Positions 12,549-22,401 of a stretch of DNA of 28,784 bases are shown piece by piece; position 1 is the first letter of the stretch, and the number at the start of each line of letters is the position of its first letter. The stretch covers positions 1 through 28,784 of the forward strand of contig JADJFC010000007.1 of the NCBI GenBank assembly GCA_016708785.1. Direction: 5' to 3'. The translations under genes were made by a program, and so were the position numbers. The notes under the pieces are model-generated. The model was given only the letters and a program-made list of their open reading frames with translations, was not told where the DNA came from and ran no database searches. This DNA comes from Bacteroidota bacterium. GTDB lineage: Bacteria > Bacteroidota > Bacteroidia > AKYH767-A > 2013-40CM-41-45.

Positions 12549-14858
12549 TCAAGAAGTCGCTGACCTACGAATTTCAATAATGACTGACTTCGAAGTTGGT
12601 GTATTCGATTTCTCTGCATTACTGTCAATAGGTACTAAAACATTTGTTTCCGGAAAATAAGTTGCAGTACATTTTTCGGGAATGCTGAAAGGAATAATTA
12701 TAAATCGATGAGCTACTCTTTCAATGTTATTGTCGAAGTTATACAGGTCAACAACTTCACCTTTTGTAAATCCACCGGCTGCAATGTCCTTTTCGTTCAT
12801 GAAAATCACACGGCGTTCATTGATTACTCCTCTATAACGATCATTCAGTCCGTAAATGGTAGTATTGAACTGATCGTGACTTCGAATAATCATCATTACA
12901 TATTCGTTCGATTTCAAATTGATTTTTTACTTTACCAATATTGAATTCTGCTTTTCCGGATGGAACAGTAAATTTTTGCTCTCGTGCTGAATTCGGTAAA
13001 TAGAATCCGCCAAGTTTCCTGACTCTTGTATTATAATTGTCAAATCCGGAAATTGTTTTAGCGATGTCGTCGCGAATGTGATCGTTGTGTTCCAAATATT
13101 TTTCCCAGCGCACAGTTGATTGATCTCCAAAATAGGCTAATGCGAGTTTGCAAACCAATGCAGGTTCACTTAGCAGCTGATCTGAAACGGGAGTAAGGTT
13201 GCCTTTCGACATTTGAATTACTCCCATAGAATTTTCTGTTGTGATAAATTGCTCTTCGTTATTCAAAATATCTTTATCGCTTCTTCCTAATACAGGAAGG
13301 ATCAAAGCTTCTTCACCGGTAATGAGATGGCTCCGATTCAATTTAGTCGAAACCTGAATAGTTAACTTGCATTTTCGCAATGCTTCCGCTGTATATGTTG
13401 TATCGGTGTTGCTGATAAAAAGTTTCCTCCCATTGCCATAAATACATTTACTTTCCCTTTGTGCATGGCATGTATGCAATCAACGACATCATATCCATGT
13501 TCTCGTGGTGGATTGAATGAATACGTTTTTTGAATTGCGTCTAAAAATGAAGGTGATGGTTTTTCATAAATGCCCATCGTTCGATCGCCTTGTACATTGC
13601 TATGTCCACGAACCGGACAGGTTCCTGCTCCCGGTTTTCCAATACTACCTTTTAAGAGCAATAAGTTGACAACCTCTTTAATAGTATCTACTGCATTCTG
13701 ATGTTGCGTAAGTCCCATTGCCCAGCAGGCAATTATCTTACTTTTTGATTTGAATATATTGGCAACTTCAAAATTTGTTCTTTGCTAATTCCTGGACAGA
13801 CAATTAGACCATTCAAATCTAAATTCTTTAAGTGTTGAATGAATTCTTTTGAGCCATTTGTTTTTCATTTATAAATTCTTGATCAAAGACACTTCCCGGA
13901 TTCTTTTCCTCTTCAATGAGTAATAATTTTTCAATAGCCTGTAGTAAAGCCATGTCGCCATTGATCTTTACTTGAAGAAAAATATCAGTCAGCCGTGCTT
14001 TTATTCCTAAAGCTCCTTTGATACTCTGTGGATCATTGAAAGCAATGAGTCCGGTCTCTGGCAGTGGATTAACAGAAATTATTGTACATCCATTCTCTTT
14101 CGCTTTTTGCAAAGCAGTAAGCATTCTCGGATGATTTGTCCCCGGGTTTTGTCAAGAATAATGATGACCTCAGCCTTATAAAAATCGTCAAGAGTTACAG
14201 ATCCTTTGCCAATTCCCAAACTTTCAGTTAATGCAACCCCGCTTGATTCGTGGCACATGTTGCTGCAATCCGGTAAGTTATTTGTGCCGAATTGTCTTAC
14301 GAAAAGCTGATATAAAAATGCAGCTTCGTTGGATGTTCTCCCGCTCGTGTAAAATACGGCATCATTGGGATTTTTACATTCATGCAATCTTTTAGCGATC
14401 AATGAAAATGCATTTTCCCAGGTTATTGGTTCGTAATGTGTGCCGCCTTTTGGTAAGTATACCGGTTCGGCAACTCTTCCTGCTTTTCCGATTTCGTAAT
14501 CGTTAAGATGAGAAAGAGAGGCAATGTTATTCTTGCGGAAATAATCGGCAGTTAATTTTTTGTTGTAGCCTCTTCTGCAATTGCTTTAACACCATTTTCA
14601 CAATATTCACCAAGGGAACTTCTTTCAAGATCCGGATCCGGCCAAGCGCATCCCGGGCAATCGAAACCAGTTTCTGGTTGAGAGCGAAGAGAGCTTTCAT
14701 TGCACGGCCGGGCCCATTTCTGAGAAGATGTGTTTTGCACTTGAGAAGATAGCCAGTATGCCCGCAGCAACTGTTTTGAGTCTGATCAGCTTTTAGTCGG
14801 TAAACCGTTCCGGATTTTCAGCATTTACCTCTTCATTATTTTCTTGTCCGGTTTTCAT
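12549..14858 (-). CDS. FdhA-like molybdopterin oxidoreductase (YdeP/TIGR01701 type), frame broken
   Basis: Read across frames from MKTGQENNEEVN at 14858 to IIEIRRSATS, giving about 765 residues, normal for the YdeP group of formate-dehydrogenase-alpha-like proteins. Blocks in order: FDCPGCAWPDPD (the group's signature), ITWENAFSLIA, VFYTSGRTSNEAAFLYQ, DCSNMCHESSGVAL (the Cys-His takes the place of the SeCys/Cys Mo ligand), EVIIILGQNPGTNHPRML, GKPGAGTCPVRGHSNVQGDR, FMAMGGNFLSA, LPVLGRSDKD, and the C-terminal beta-barrel MMIIRSHDQFNTTIYGLNDR. The enzyme should bind bis-MGD. The physiological substrate of the group is not established; the E. coli relative is linked to acid resistance. At least six indels break the frame. 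The start codon overlaps the stop of the upstream gene as ATGA. Confidence 0.88.
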
Positions 14859-15229
14859 TTAAGTTTGTCGGCAAGTGGGTTTGGATAATTATCACTCTGA
14901 TCTTCGGAAACTTCATCAAGACATTTGAAATCTTTCTCTATAAGGATAAATAGTTTTTTCCCATCCTGCACCTGCATTTCCTCAGAAAGTCCTACTTGAT
15001 TAGTATCTGTCCACGATTTAGCTAAAGCAGTGGGAATTGTAACGATAATAGCATCATTCACATATTCGGCTCCGATTTTTTGCGCTTCTTCAGAAATTTT
15101 CAATCCATAAGAAAAGTCTTTTAACCCTAAATTTGTGCTTTCCTTAATCAGTTTTTTCTCGGAAAAATAAGCTACTTCGCTTTTTGTTAATCGGAAACGG
15201 ATGGTATTTCCTTTAATTCTCAGTTTCAT
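14855..15229 (-). CDS. Conserved small protein coupled to the molybdopterin oxidoreductase (DUF7009-like)
   Basis: An intact 124-residue soluble protein with no signal peptide. It begins MKLRIKGNTIRFRLTKSEVA and ends with an acidic ECDE-like KDFKCLDEVSEDQSDNYPNP segment. From memory it resembles the Bacteroidota family labelled DUF7009, which has the same (K)IRIKGNSIR start and a DESDNYPNP-like tail; I cannot verify the number. Its TGA overlaps the ATG of the oxidoreductase by 4 bp (14855-14858), which implies translational coupling and a shared job, perhaps as a chaperone or small partner (inference). The next gene upstream is the divergent TPR-LuxR regulator, 132 bp away. Confidence 0.7.
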   Translation of the reverse strand: MKLRIKGNTIRFRLTKSEVAYFSEKKLIKESTNLGLKDFSYGLKISEEAQKIGAEYVNDAIIVTIPTALAKSWTDTNQVGLSEEMQVQDGKKLFILIEKDFKCLDEVSEDQSDNYPNPLADKLK

Positions 15230-15361
15230 ACTTGTAAAATAAGCTAATATTTTCCTTTTTTGCTAGTAATTTGACTTCAATTTATATCTTTTTGGTATAC
15301 TTCGGGTAGACATTTATTTCGTCTTCAACTCAATGTCAGGAATGATTACCATATTTGCAAG

Positions 15362-17057
15362 ATGCGGAATTCAGATTTTTTTCACGGGGATTTAAATGGT
15401 AAAAACTACCAACTAAATCAAAAAATCTGGGTAATTGCTAACCATCTTTCCATTTTGAAAATTTATTGTTTTGATTTTATTTGTTTGAATAATCAGGTGG
15501 TGTTTTCTCAGAAATCGCAGGTTATCATCAATTTAGGATGGGGTGAATTGGTTAAAGATAATGATGTTGAAGCTTTCAAGTGTTTCAATGAGGCGTATAA
15601 GACTGCGCAATTGGAAAAAGATACGGAGAACACTGCATTATCTCTGCTATACATGGGAATTTGTACCTATAGTGTGAGTTTTACTGAGGGTTTAAATTAC
15701 AGTATGCGTGCTATGGAGGAGTTTAAAAAGTTTGAGTTGACATCTCCACAAAAAGCATTGCATGGCCGAAGTAAGTGTTTGCAATTGATAAGTACGATTA
15801 ACAGCAGACAAGGTAATTACAAAGAGTCTATCAGATTAAGCAAAGAGGCGTCGTTAGGATTTCCAATAAGTAGTAATGACACTTCGGGTACCTTGGACTG
15901 ATCTATAACCCAGTCGGTATTGCATATGAGAAATTAAACCTACCTGATTCTTCTGCCTTTTTGTCGCAAAGCGCTGGAGGAAAGATTAGTGACCTATAAT
16001 ACAACTTATTTACCCGTGTCTTGTACGCAGCTGTGGCGAAAATTAATCGCAGCAGAAATAAGCAGTTAAGTTGGCTTTATCTGAACAGGGCATTAGAAAT
16101 TGCAGATAGTACAGAGAACAGACAGGCATTGGTAAATGTATATTTAGGACTTAGTGACTGGTGCCTGAAATTTTCAAATAACAAAAGTGAAGTAGAAAAG
16201 AATATCGTAAAGGCGAATGAGGTTGCCATGCCTCTAACTGATCGTTCTTTTTATCTTCGAACGTTAGATGCTTTGATAGCATATAAAAAAGCTAAATGGT
16301 GATTTTCAATCTGCATTACAACTTCATGAGAAGAGTTCAATAGTTAGGGACTCATTGTATTCCTGGGAAAAACAAAAGATCCAAAAAAACCTGGAGGTGC
16401 AATTTGATGTCTCGGAAAAAGAGCGACTTTTAAAATTAGCGCAAAGAGAAAGAGAAATTACACAACTGACCAACTATTTATTATGGGCAGTTATTTGTTT
16501 TGTTTTAATAATTGCAATTGGAATAATATTTTTCCTGCGAAGGAATAATGAGAGAAATAAATTGTTACTAAAAACAAAGGATGCACTTGTAATGGCTATC
16601 GAGGAGCAAAAGCATCTACGCGAACAGCAAATGCAAAATGAGCTGGAGTTTAAAGAAAGCCAGTTAACTGCTATGACTGCACAAATGCTTCAAAAGAATG
16701 AATTGATGCATGAGTTAAAAAGCAAGTTGGATGAAGATAAAAATATATCAGTGGATAGTCCTTTATCAAAGATCATTAACCGAGGACAAAATCAAGATAA
16801 GGACTGGAGCGATTTCAATACATATTTTGAAAGTATCAATAAAAATTTTTACACCCGCTTAAAACAGAGTTATCCCGATATCAGTCCAAACGATTTGAAG
16901 ATCTGCGCCCTAATTAAACTTAATTTATCTATAAAGGAAATGGCTGCGATTTTAAATATTTCGCCTGACAGTGAAGACTGCTCGTTATCGTTTGAGAAAG
17001 AAAATGCAGTTGAATACAGAAGATAATTTGACAGATTTTATTTTAAATTTGAAATAA
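15362..17057 (+). CDS. TPR / membrane-anchored / LuxR-type HTH regulator, frame broken
   Basis: Architecture read across frames: a probable signal segment ending near VVFSQ (about 15500); TPR-like helices from about 15530 to 16350 (for example NDVEAFKCFNEAYKTAQLEK, GNYKESIRLSKEAS, SWLYLNRALEIADSTENRQA); a membrane helix YLLWAVICFVLIIAIGIIFF at about 16475-16535; a coiled coil to about 16740; then NKNFYTRLKQSYPDISPNDL and the HTH (IKLNLSIKEMAAILNISPDS, VKTARYRLRKKMQL), ending LTDFILNLK at 17057. This TPR-TM-HTH layout is a common Bacteroidota regulator form. The TPR part would face the periplasm and the HTH the cytoplasm (inference). The upstream start is uncertain; ATG at 15362 is the first in frame. 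Breaks lie near 15895, 16300 and 16975. It is divergent from the molybdenum operon, which makes that a candidate target. Confidence 0.85.
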
Positions 17058-17091
17058 TTGGTATATAGGAAATCTGCAGTGATATAAATCA

Positions 17092-17123
17092 TTTGCTAAC
17101 TTTAACCGAAGCACTTACTTTTG
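17092..17123 (+). promoter_or_regulatory. Promoter of the outer-membrane protein gene
   Basis: TTTG at 17092-17095, a 20-bp spacer, then TACTTTTG at 17116-17123, an exact TAnnTTTG. It lies 23 bp before the ATG at 17147. This is one of the best Bacteroidota-type promoters in the window. Confidence 0.75.
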
Positions 17124-17146
17124 GTTAATCCTTAAACCATCACACA

Positions 17147-17745
17147 ATGAAAAAAATCTTATTTTTTCTACTTCTCGGATTTGTTCTTATCCCGACAGAA
17201 AAAATTTTAGCTGACGATGATGACAAACCTTTTTACAAAGGAATTCGTGTTGGCTGGCAACAAAGCAATTTCAGTAATTCCGATTGGGGAGATCTTTAGT
17301 AGTTTTTATGCAGGTTTTTTTGGTGTAAAAAAGATTGGTTTAGGAAAGCTATTATCCTTTTATTCAGGACTAGAATTTTATCAAATAGGTAGTCAAAAAG
17401 ATAATGACAATAAGTTTGTGATAAGTTATATAAGTGTTCCAATTAATTTAAGAGTTAAAGTCGGTCCGGTATATGGATTTGGAGGATTCAACCCTTCTTT
17501 TAAAGTGATGGATGAAATAATTGTTGGTGGAGTTGATGCCAAGTGAAATAATCCTTAGTAATGGTAACAGCATTCCTTTTGGTGTTAATGCTTTTGATAT
17601 TGGCGGGCAAGTTGGAATTGGTGCTAAATTCTTGTTTTTGAGTCGAAGTTAAGTACAATCAGGGTTCCTTGATGTCTTCAGAGATGGCTACAGAAAAGAC
17701 GACATCTCACCCGATTTGAAATTCGTTGCATGTGTTTATTTTTAG
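17147..17745 (+). CDS. Outer-membrane beta-barrel protein, frame broken
   Basis: About 199 residues. The signal peptide is MKKILFFLLLGFVLIPTEKI, cleaved near LADDDDK. The mature part alternates short hydrophobic and polar strands: FYKGIRVGWQQSNFS, LLSFYSGLEFYQIGSQ, VISYISVPINLRVKVGPVYG, NAFDIGGQVGIGAKF, VEVKYNQGSLDVF, and a terminal FVACVYF whose final Phe is typical of outer-membrane barrels. The size and the PINLR-GPVYGFGG pattern fit the PorT/OmpW-like 8-strand barrels of Bacteroidota. Indels lie near 17270, 17545 and 17650. It has its own promoter, just after the regulator gene. Confidence 0.78.
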
Positions 17746-17933
17746 AGAAAATTCGACGAATTGACAATTTGTCTACGTTTTGAACACGATTAATTCTGGT
17801 TTGTCTACCTCTTGTCGACTCGTTTTTTTTGACTTTCTTGCACTACCAATCTATTTTTACAGGCAAGTAAATATCCTGTTAATATTATCGACTTCAGGAT
17901 ATTTTAATCTCTAACCTGAAAAAAAATAGAACT
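17746..17933. promoter_or_regulatory. Intergenic region with direct and inverted repeats before a T9SS gene
   Basis: TTTGTCTAC occurs at 17768-17776 and again at 17800-17808, 32 bp apart (about three helical turns). A perfect 10-bp inverted repeat, AAATATCCTG / CAGGATATTT, lies at 17869-17878 and 17895-17904 with a 16-bp loop, 29 bp before the ATG at 17934. The first may be a protein-binding pair and the second an operator or a leader hairpin. No exact TAnnTTTG box is visible. Confidence 0.5.
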
Positions 17934-18801
17934 ATGAAAAAAACTGATCTTCTTAATTATTTTGTCAATGTTTTTGAAAAACGTTGAGACAAAAGCCCAG
18001 ATTCCGAATGGCGATTTCGAAGCATTGCTTTACGATGGCACCTTAAGCAATTGGGGAAATATTACATTGTTTGCAGTAATTATTGATTCTGCAGGAAATA
18101 CCATCCAGGATTCACTCATTTTTGATGGCCCTTTTTGCGGTGTTACCACAGATGCTCATTCCGGAAATTATGCATTGGAAATGAGAAATATGTTTAACTT
18201 ACAGACAAACAATGATCAATGGGTAAGGAGTGTTGACGAAGATTCTGTACGGCAGGTGGGGGTCACTGAATTTATTTATACGGCGATTCAAACCGCAAGA
18301 ATTTAGTTTTATTACAAGTTTAATTCAGTGAATGGAGATTCAGGAATAGTCACGTTTAGCGTTTTATGATGCCATTGGAAATATTATGGGTGAAGGAATT
18401 CTAGTTTTTTCATCAACCAATACTTTATTCTTATATCAGTGTTCCAATTTATTGTTATACCAGTATGGATCCGGTTGCTTATTACTCCTTAAATTTCAGT
18501 GCACCTTACAGTCTTGCTGATTATCCGACAGGTCCAAAATTTCGGAACAAGATTGACCGTTGATGATATTGCTTTCAGTGGACGACAGGAATTGCTGGAA
18601 TGGAAGAAATCACTGAGCCAATATTATTCAAATCCTTGTACTGATTTTATTTCTGTGAAAATATTGAACAAGCACAATTTAAAATTTATAATATCAAAGA
18701 GAAGTTGTTCAAATTGGTCTAATCGACATCGATTCAAAAATTGTTTTTGAAGCAGCAATTTAAAAGGAATATATTCGCTTGAAATAAATCATCGAGGGTA
18801 A
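17934..18801 (+). CDS. Secreted protein with T9SS sorting tail, frame broken
   Basis: About 289 residues. A signal peptide (MKK then IFLIILSMFLKNVETKAQ across a slip) is followed by IPNGDFEALLYDGTLSNWGN, HSGNYALEMRN, EFSFYYKFNSVNGDSG, FSVYDAIGNIMGEG and RLTVDDIAFSG. The NGDFE...W opening and VDDIAFSG strand resemble Bacteroidota jelly-roll carbohydrate-binding modules (PCMD-like). The C-terminus has YSNPCTDFISVKI, then LKFIIYNIKGE-like and NLKGIYSLEINHRG strands, matching the T9SS type A sorting domain. The protein should therefore be exported and attached to the cell surface. Breaks lie near 17960, 18240, 18305, 18370, 18430 and 18700. Confidence 0.78.
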
Positions 18802-18837
18802 ATTGCAGCGAAAGAACTTTGATCAATTGATGGATTG

Positions 18838-19700
18838 TTATTGTTGCAGTTTTTTTTGAATAAAATTTCCAACGCAATATAAGTTGTATTTATCACCTCT
18901 TAAAAACCTATTAATGTGATACCGGATTCTTTGGCTAATTCAAGGGCAAGACTGAGGAGCTCAATAGCAACCACAATTAACAGGTTACCATGCTTGCTTT
19001 TAGAATGAGTTCGAAACTTGTCGTACATTTAGTAGAGAATTGTTTTGCTTAAAGGCATTATATTTTTATTAGCATTAAGGCCCAATTAATTTGTCTAGTG
19101 TATTGTGGCGTCCAACATCTTCGCGTAGTTCAAGAAATTTGAAGATCAAATGGAGGCAGAGGCGTGTAGTCCACTGTACTTTTAAAAATTTCTTCGTTGT
19201 TTCGAAAGTTTTTCCGGCAACGACATATAACAGAGGGTCTCGGCCGAATGAATTTATTTTCAATTTAAAGTTTGAGACAGTATTTATTGCATCAATTGAT
19301 GCTTTCCGTAAACCCGCAACGATGTTGTAAGTTTCGCTCAAGTTATTTTCAATGGAATGATATTATCTTAGTAATTCAAACCAATGTGGAAATTCTCTGA
19401 TAGTTGCTGTGTACTTTTTATTTGTGTAAAATCGAAATACCAATTCCTTCGGTAAAATTAAACTCAACAAAGTTCTTCGTCATTTCCGGCGTGCGATGTG
19501 ATGGAAATATTTTTTTCAACGGGCAAACTCATTAAAAAGTAAGATTTATTTAAGGCTCTTCCTGTTGATAGAATGTCAACCCGCCTTGTAATTTGCCATT
19601 CTCGTGGCGGGAAACATGTATTTACATTGTTGATTCAGATTTCACTTTCTTGAAATGAACTGTTAAGGTAGCTTTTTAGGAAATTTTGTTGATTTCAGTC
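18838..19700 (-). CDS. fdhD: FdhD, sulfurtransferase for formate dehydrogenase-type enzymes, frame broken
   Basis: FdhD moves sulfur from the cysteine desulfurase IscS to the Mo-bisMGD cofactor, a step needed for FdhF-type enzymes. Read across frames: HAGNDEEL (family: RTPGNDEEL) near 19470, KASIDAINTVSNFKLKINSF near 19250, the signature LREDVGRHNTLDKLIG near 19090, LALELAKESGITLIGF near 18920, and FLRGDKYNLYCVGNF before TAA at 18838. Length is about 275-285 residues, normal for the family. The catalytic CGVCGK loop before KASIDAI reads as a garbled C-G-(x)-Y-G-K, so at least one Cys codon is changed, most likely by sequencing error. The start overlaps the mobA stop; I place it near 19700. 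Confidence 0.82.
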
Positions 19701-20270
19701 AATGTAGCTCATCGAACTCTTCTACGTGTCCAAGTGGTTTTTATTCTTCGTGTCGTCACTAAGCGATTTTAGTCGTCAGAGTTGTGAAAGAAAATTTTTG
19801 CAAAGAGAAGTTTTCCTTTCTCAAATTCTGATGTTAAAATGCTCAAGGCTATTAATACTTAGTAGGCTAAAAGCGAGTTCGTAAAAATTCATTAAATAGG
19901 TACAGTAGGATTTTTATTTTTAAAATCAGTAGTTAATGTTTAATATATCAATCACACTTAGCAAGGGTAGTCGCAACCGTAAAAAAGTATACTGCGATTA
20001 CGAAATGTCGTTGCGCAACTTAATAAGCTACGCAAGCTAGGGCCATGCCCGGCGAATTGATCAATATCTGGTAATAGTATTTTCCACAGCTCAGAAAAGT
20101 TGCAAATTGTCTCTTTCCGGATTCAGAAAAGTAGATTTCGGGAACGTGGTTTAAATATTTTTTTTAGAAGATGAAGATACTACCTAAACCGGCGATAGTG
20201 GTACCATTTATCTACACCCATTCGTCCACTTTTGCCTCCGCAGGCGATGATTAGCAACAGGACTGTTCGA
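19699..20270 (-). CDS. mobA: MobA, molybdenum cofactor guanylyltransferase, frame broken
   Basis: MobA joins GMP to Mo-molybdopterin to make the MGD cofactor. The signature loop CGGKSGRMGVDK (family: GGKSxRMGxDK) is clear near 20215-20245. Downstream, HVPEIYFSESGKRQFA, FAGHGP (family: GP-(I/L) step) and VGCDYPLLS (the metal-binding Asp of the D-x-P motif) follow in order. The end is LDTVEEFDELH with TGA at 19699-19701, like the N-T-P-E-E-Y terminus of MobA. Span is about 190 residues, normal for the family. Frames change often. The start is not fixed; about 20270 from the position of the loop. Confidence 0.75.
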
Positions 20271-20348
20271 AATGGTGGAAGTTTGAGTTTGGTGGAAGTG
20301 TGTTGAGTGTGGAAAGTGAAGACCGACACTAGAGACAACTTACTATTC
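20271..20348. repeat. Short gap with CTTCCACCA copies between the reductase and mobA
   Basis: On the minus strand CTTCCACCA occurs twice (near 20295 and 20275) within a CACTTTCCACACTCAACACA-type tract. This is another example of a simple intergenic repeat at a gene junction. Confidence 0.4.
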
Positions 20349-21051
20349 CTAATCATAAGATTCAAACTCGGTTTTCTTTCTATCACCTATTGCTTCCAGG
20401 CGTTGACGAGCTTCATGAAGCATGTCCTCTCCATCCACACATATGTAAAATTTGCCGGGGCGTTTGTCACTGAAAAATTTCTTCATAAATGAGCTGGATA
20501 GTATCCCTTCTTCGGTCCAGCCTCCGCTGCCGCGTGATAGAACAGGAATATATCCGAGGATGATTTGCCTTTGCAAGATCCTCCATTTCTTTCTATAGAT
20601 AATATCCTTTTCCCAACGGTTACCGAAGATGCTATAGATCTTTTGTGGGCACATTATTATTCAGAGAGAATGTATGGATCCTTAATGGAGAAATTCCTGT
20701 ACCTGAAATAAAGCAGATATCGTCTTCGGTGGGTTCAATCAACGTAAATTTTGCCGAGAGCTTTTTTATACATCTATCTCAGATCCAAGCATCAATGTTT
20801 CCCCACAAGGGGAGTGGGAAGTCCTTTTGGATCAATACAATTGCTAATTCAAAAGTGTTGTCATTCGAGGAGAAGAAGCCAATTGAGTAACTTCCTGTTT
20901 GTGAATTTTGAAACAGATTGCGCAAGTTAGCATAATAAATTGACTCGCTTTTGAAGTTAAAATGGGGAATTTCATCAATTTTGAAGAAGATACTTTTACA
21001 ATTCTTTTACCTGAATTATTTTGAAAATTGCTCTTATGTATTTATAGACAT
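20349..21051 (-). CDS. Ferredoxin/flavodoxin-NADP reductase-like flavoprotein, frame broken
   Basis: About 233 residues. The FAD domain is seen as SIFFKIDEIPHFNFKS then an S-Y-S-I-G block (family: RxYS flavin loop) near 20885, and TFELAIVLIQKDF. The NAD(P) domain has EDDICFISGTGISPLR (family: GTGI(S/A)P) near 20705, IFGNRWEKDIIYRK (family: GNRTEKDIIY) near 20620, and GKFYICVDGEDMLHEARQRL (family: FYICGPEPM) near 20440. Together these are the FNR-like reductase fold that shuttles electrons between NAD(P)H and an iron-sulfur or flavodoxin partner. It starts 13 bp after the threonine aldolase stop and precedes mobA. It could feed electrons to the molybdenum enzyme (inference). Confidence 0.78.
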
Positions 21052-21063
21052 AATGATCAATAA

Positions 21064-22054
21064 TTATTTAGTATATTTAATTTTTTCAAAGAATTGAATC
21101 TGGTGAATCAGATGTGTGCAATCGGACAGTCCATTTTCCAAACGATAATCTTAACATAATTTTGAAAGATAATTTAAAAAGTCTGGAACTGATTTTTGTC
21201 GTCAAAGTTAAACATAAATATATTGGTTTCGTCCGAAAGACAACTATCAACGTAGTTCAATTCTTTCAAGATCATTTCAATATTCTTTACTCTTCTATGA
21301 TCCTCTTTTTAACTTTCAAACGCGTTGTCAAGTGCTAGATTCCTGCAGCTTAAAAAGGATCATGATCCGCCAACAAAAACTTTTCAACTCTTTTTGCTTT
21401 GTTAGAGGTTTTTCTTTTGATGTAATTAAAAGGAACCTGCAGGGAAATAATCCTTTTGCACAAACAAACAGAGATTTGCATCGACACAATTTCTTAATTT
21501 AGTCGAACTTGTGTTCTACTAAAGCATTGAAGATGAGCACCAGACCAAATGTAATTTGAGTTTGTGTTTTCTTGCTTCGCAGCAACTACCTATTGTTTCA
21601 TTGTATGACAGCTGATCCTCCTTTGTTGTAGGTGTTTTTTAACTGCAACCAAGGATGTAAGAGGTTGTTGTATATTCTGAGGTGGATTGACATTGGTAGC
21701 AAATACGAGTGGCTGAAATTCTGCCACGGTCACCATCAACTAAACACATTGATACTCCGAATTTAAGCAACTCCGCCACCTCGCGTAGCAAATAGGAGAA
21801 AGTCGATCACAGATCTTTACTTGTTGTGGTTGGGTGAGAATGAATTTGCAATTGATTGGTCATGGTTCCACTAGGACAAAAAAATTTGTCTCGTGACCAA
21901 ATAAGTTTAGCTGCTTTTCTTTAAGTGCTTTTACTGTTGGATCTTCATCAAGAACGTCATCTCGCCAACAATGGCATTAAACATTGCTTCACGCATTTCC
22001 GGGTGAAGGCCTAAACAGTATCGCTTCTTAAATCGATAAGGGCTTTTCAATCAT
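21064..22054 (-). CDS. Low-specificity L-threonine aldolase (PLP), frame broken
   Basis: Cleaves L-threonine/allo-threonine to glycine and acetaldehyde. Read across frames from MIEKPLIDLRSDTV at 22054: PSPEMREAMFNAIVGD, LDEDPTVKALKEKAAKLFG, FFCPSGTMTNQL (the PSGTMTNQ motif), HSHPTTTS, CDRLSH, SLVALENTYNKGG-like residues, KHKLKLHLDGAHLFNALVEH (the LHLDGARLFNA motif), CLSKGL(GAP) as a corrupted CAKGLFP (PLP-lysine region), then RVRKVFGGG-like and ETNIFMF, and a C-terminus of WTVRLHTHLD type. About 330 residues, normal for the family. It heads the minus-strand series with the reductase, mobA and fdhD. The link to molybdenum may be mere adjacency. Confidence 0.85.
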
Positions 22055-22089
22055 GCCTTTCAAAGAAACTAAGATTTTCAGAACGCTAA

Positions 22090-22285
22090 CCATAACCGGA
22101 TTTTTGACGGGATGTAACAAGGTAGATTAAATGGATTCAAGTGCTTAAGGTGGCTGGGATTTTGACCGGATTTAGCGATAAAGATTAAATGGATTCGAAG
22201 TGTTAAGGTGGCCGGGATTCACTGATTTTGGACCGGGGATTTAGCTGATTTTGGACCGGGATTTGGCTGATTTTGGGATTTGCTT
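22090..22285. repeat. Tandem intergenic repeat, 58-bp and about 22-bp units
   Basis: AGATTAAATGGATTC occurs at 22124-22138 and 22182-22196, and a 58-bp unit is repeated around it, each copy holding GTTAAGGTGGC(C/T)GGGATT. Next comes a shorter repeat, CTGATTTTGGACCGGG, at 22222-22237 and 22245-22260, with a decayed copy at 22267. The block lies just upstream of threonine aldolase, in a stretch without a gene (22055-22401). The remainder to 22401 shows nothing. Confidence 0.75.
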
Positions 22286-22401
22286 GAGGACGTTTGTTTG
22301 GAAAAGGAGTATTAGGATTTGTTGACTGGGGCGGGTTTGGAATATTTATTTATTTTTGAAGGAAAAAAAGGAAATCGGGTAATTTCGACATCCTTTTTGC
22401 G

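Noticed and set aside
19091..19330. Plus-strand open frame over fdhD
   Set aside because: The minus strand carries the LREDVGRHNTLDKLIG signature and KASIDAI block in this interval.
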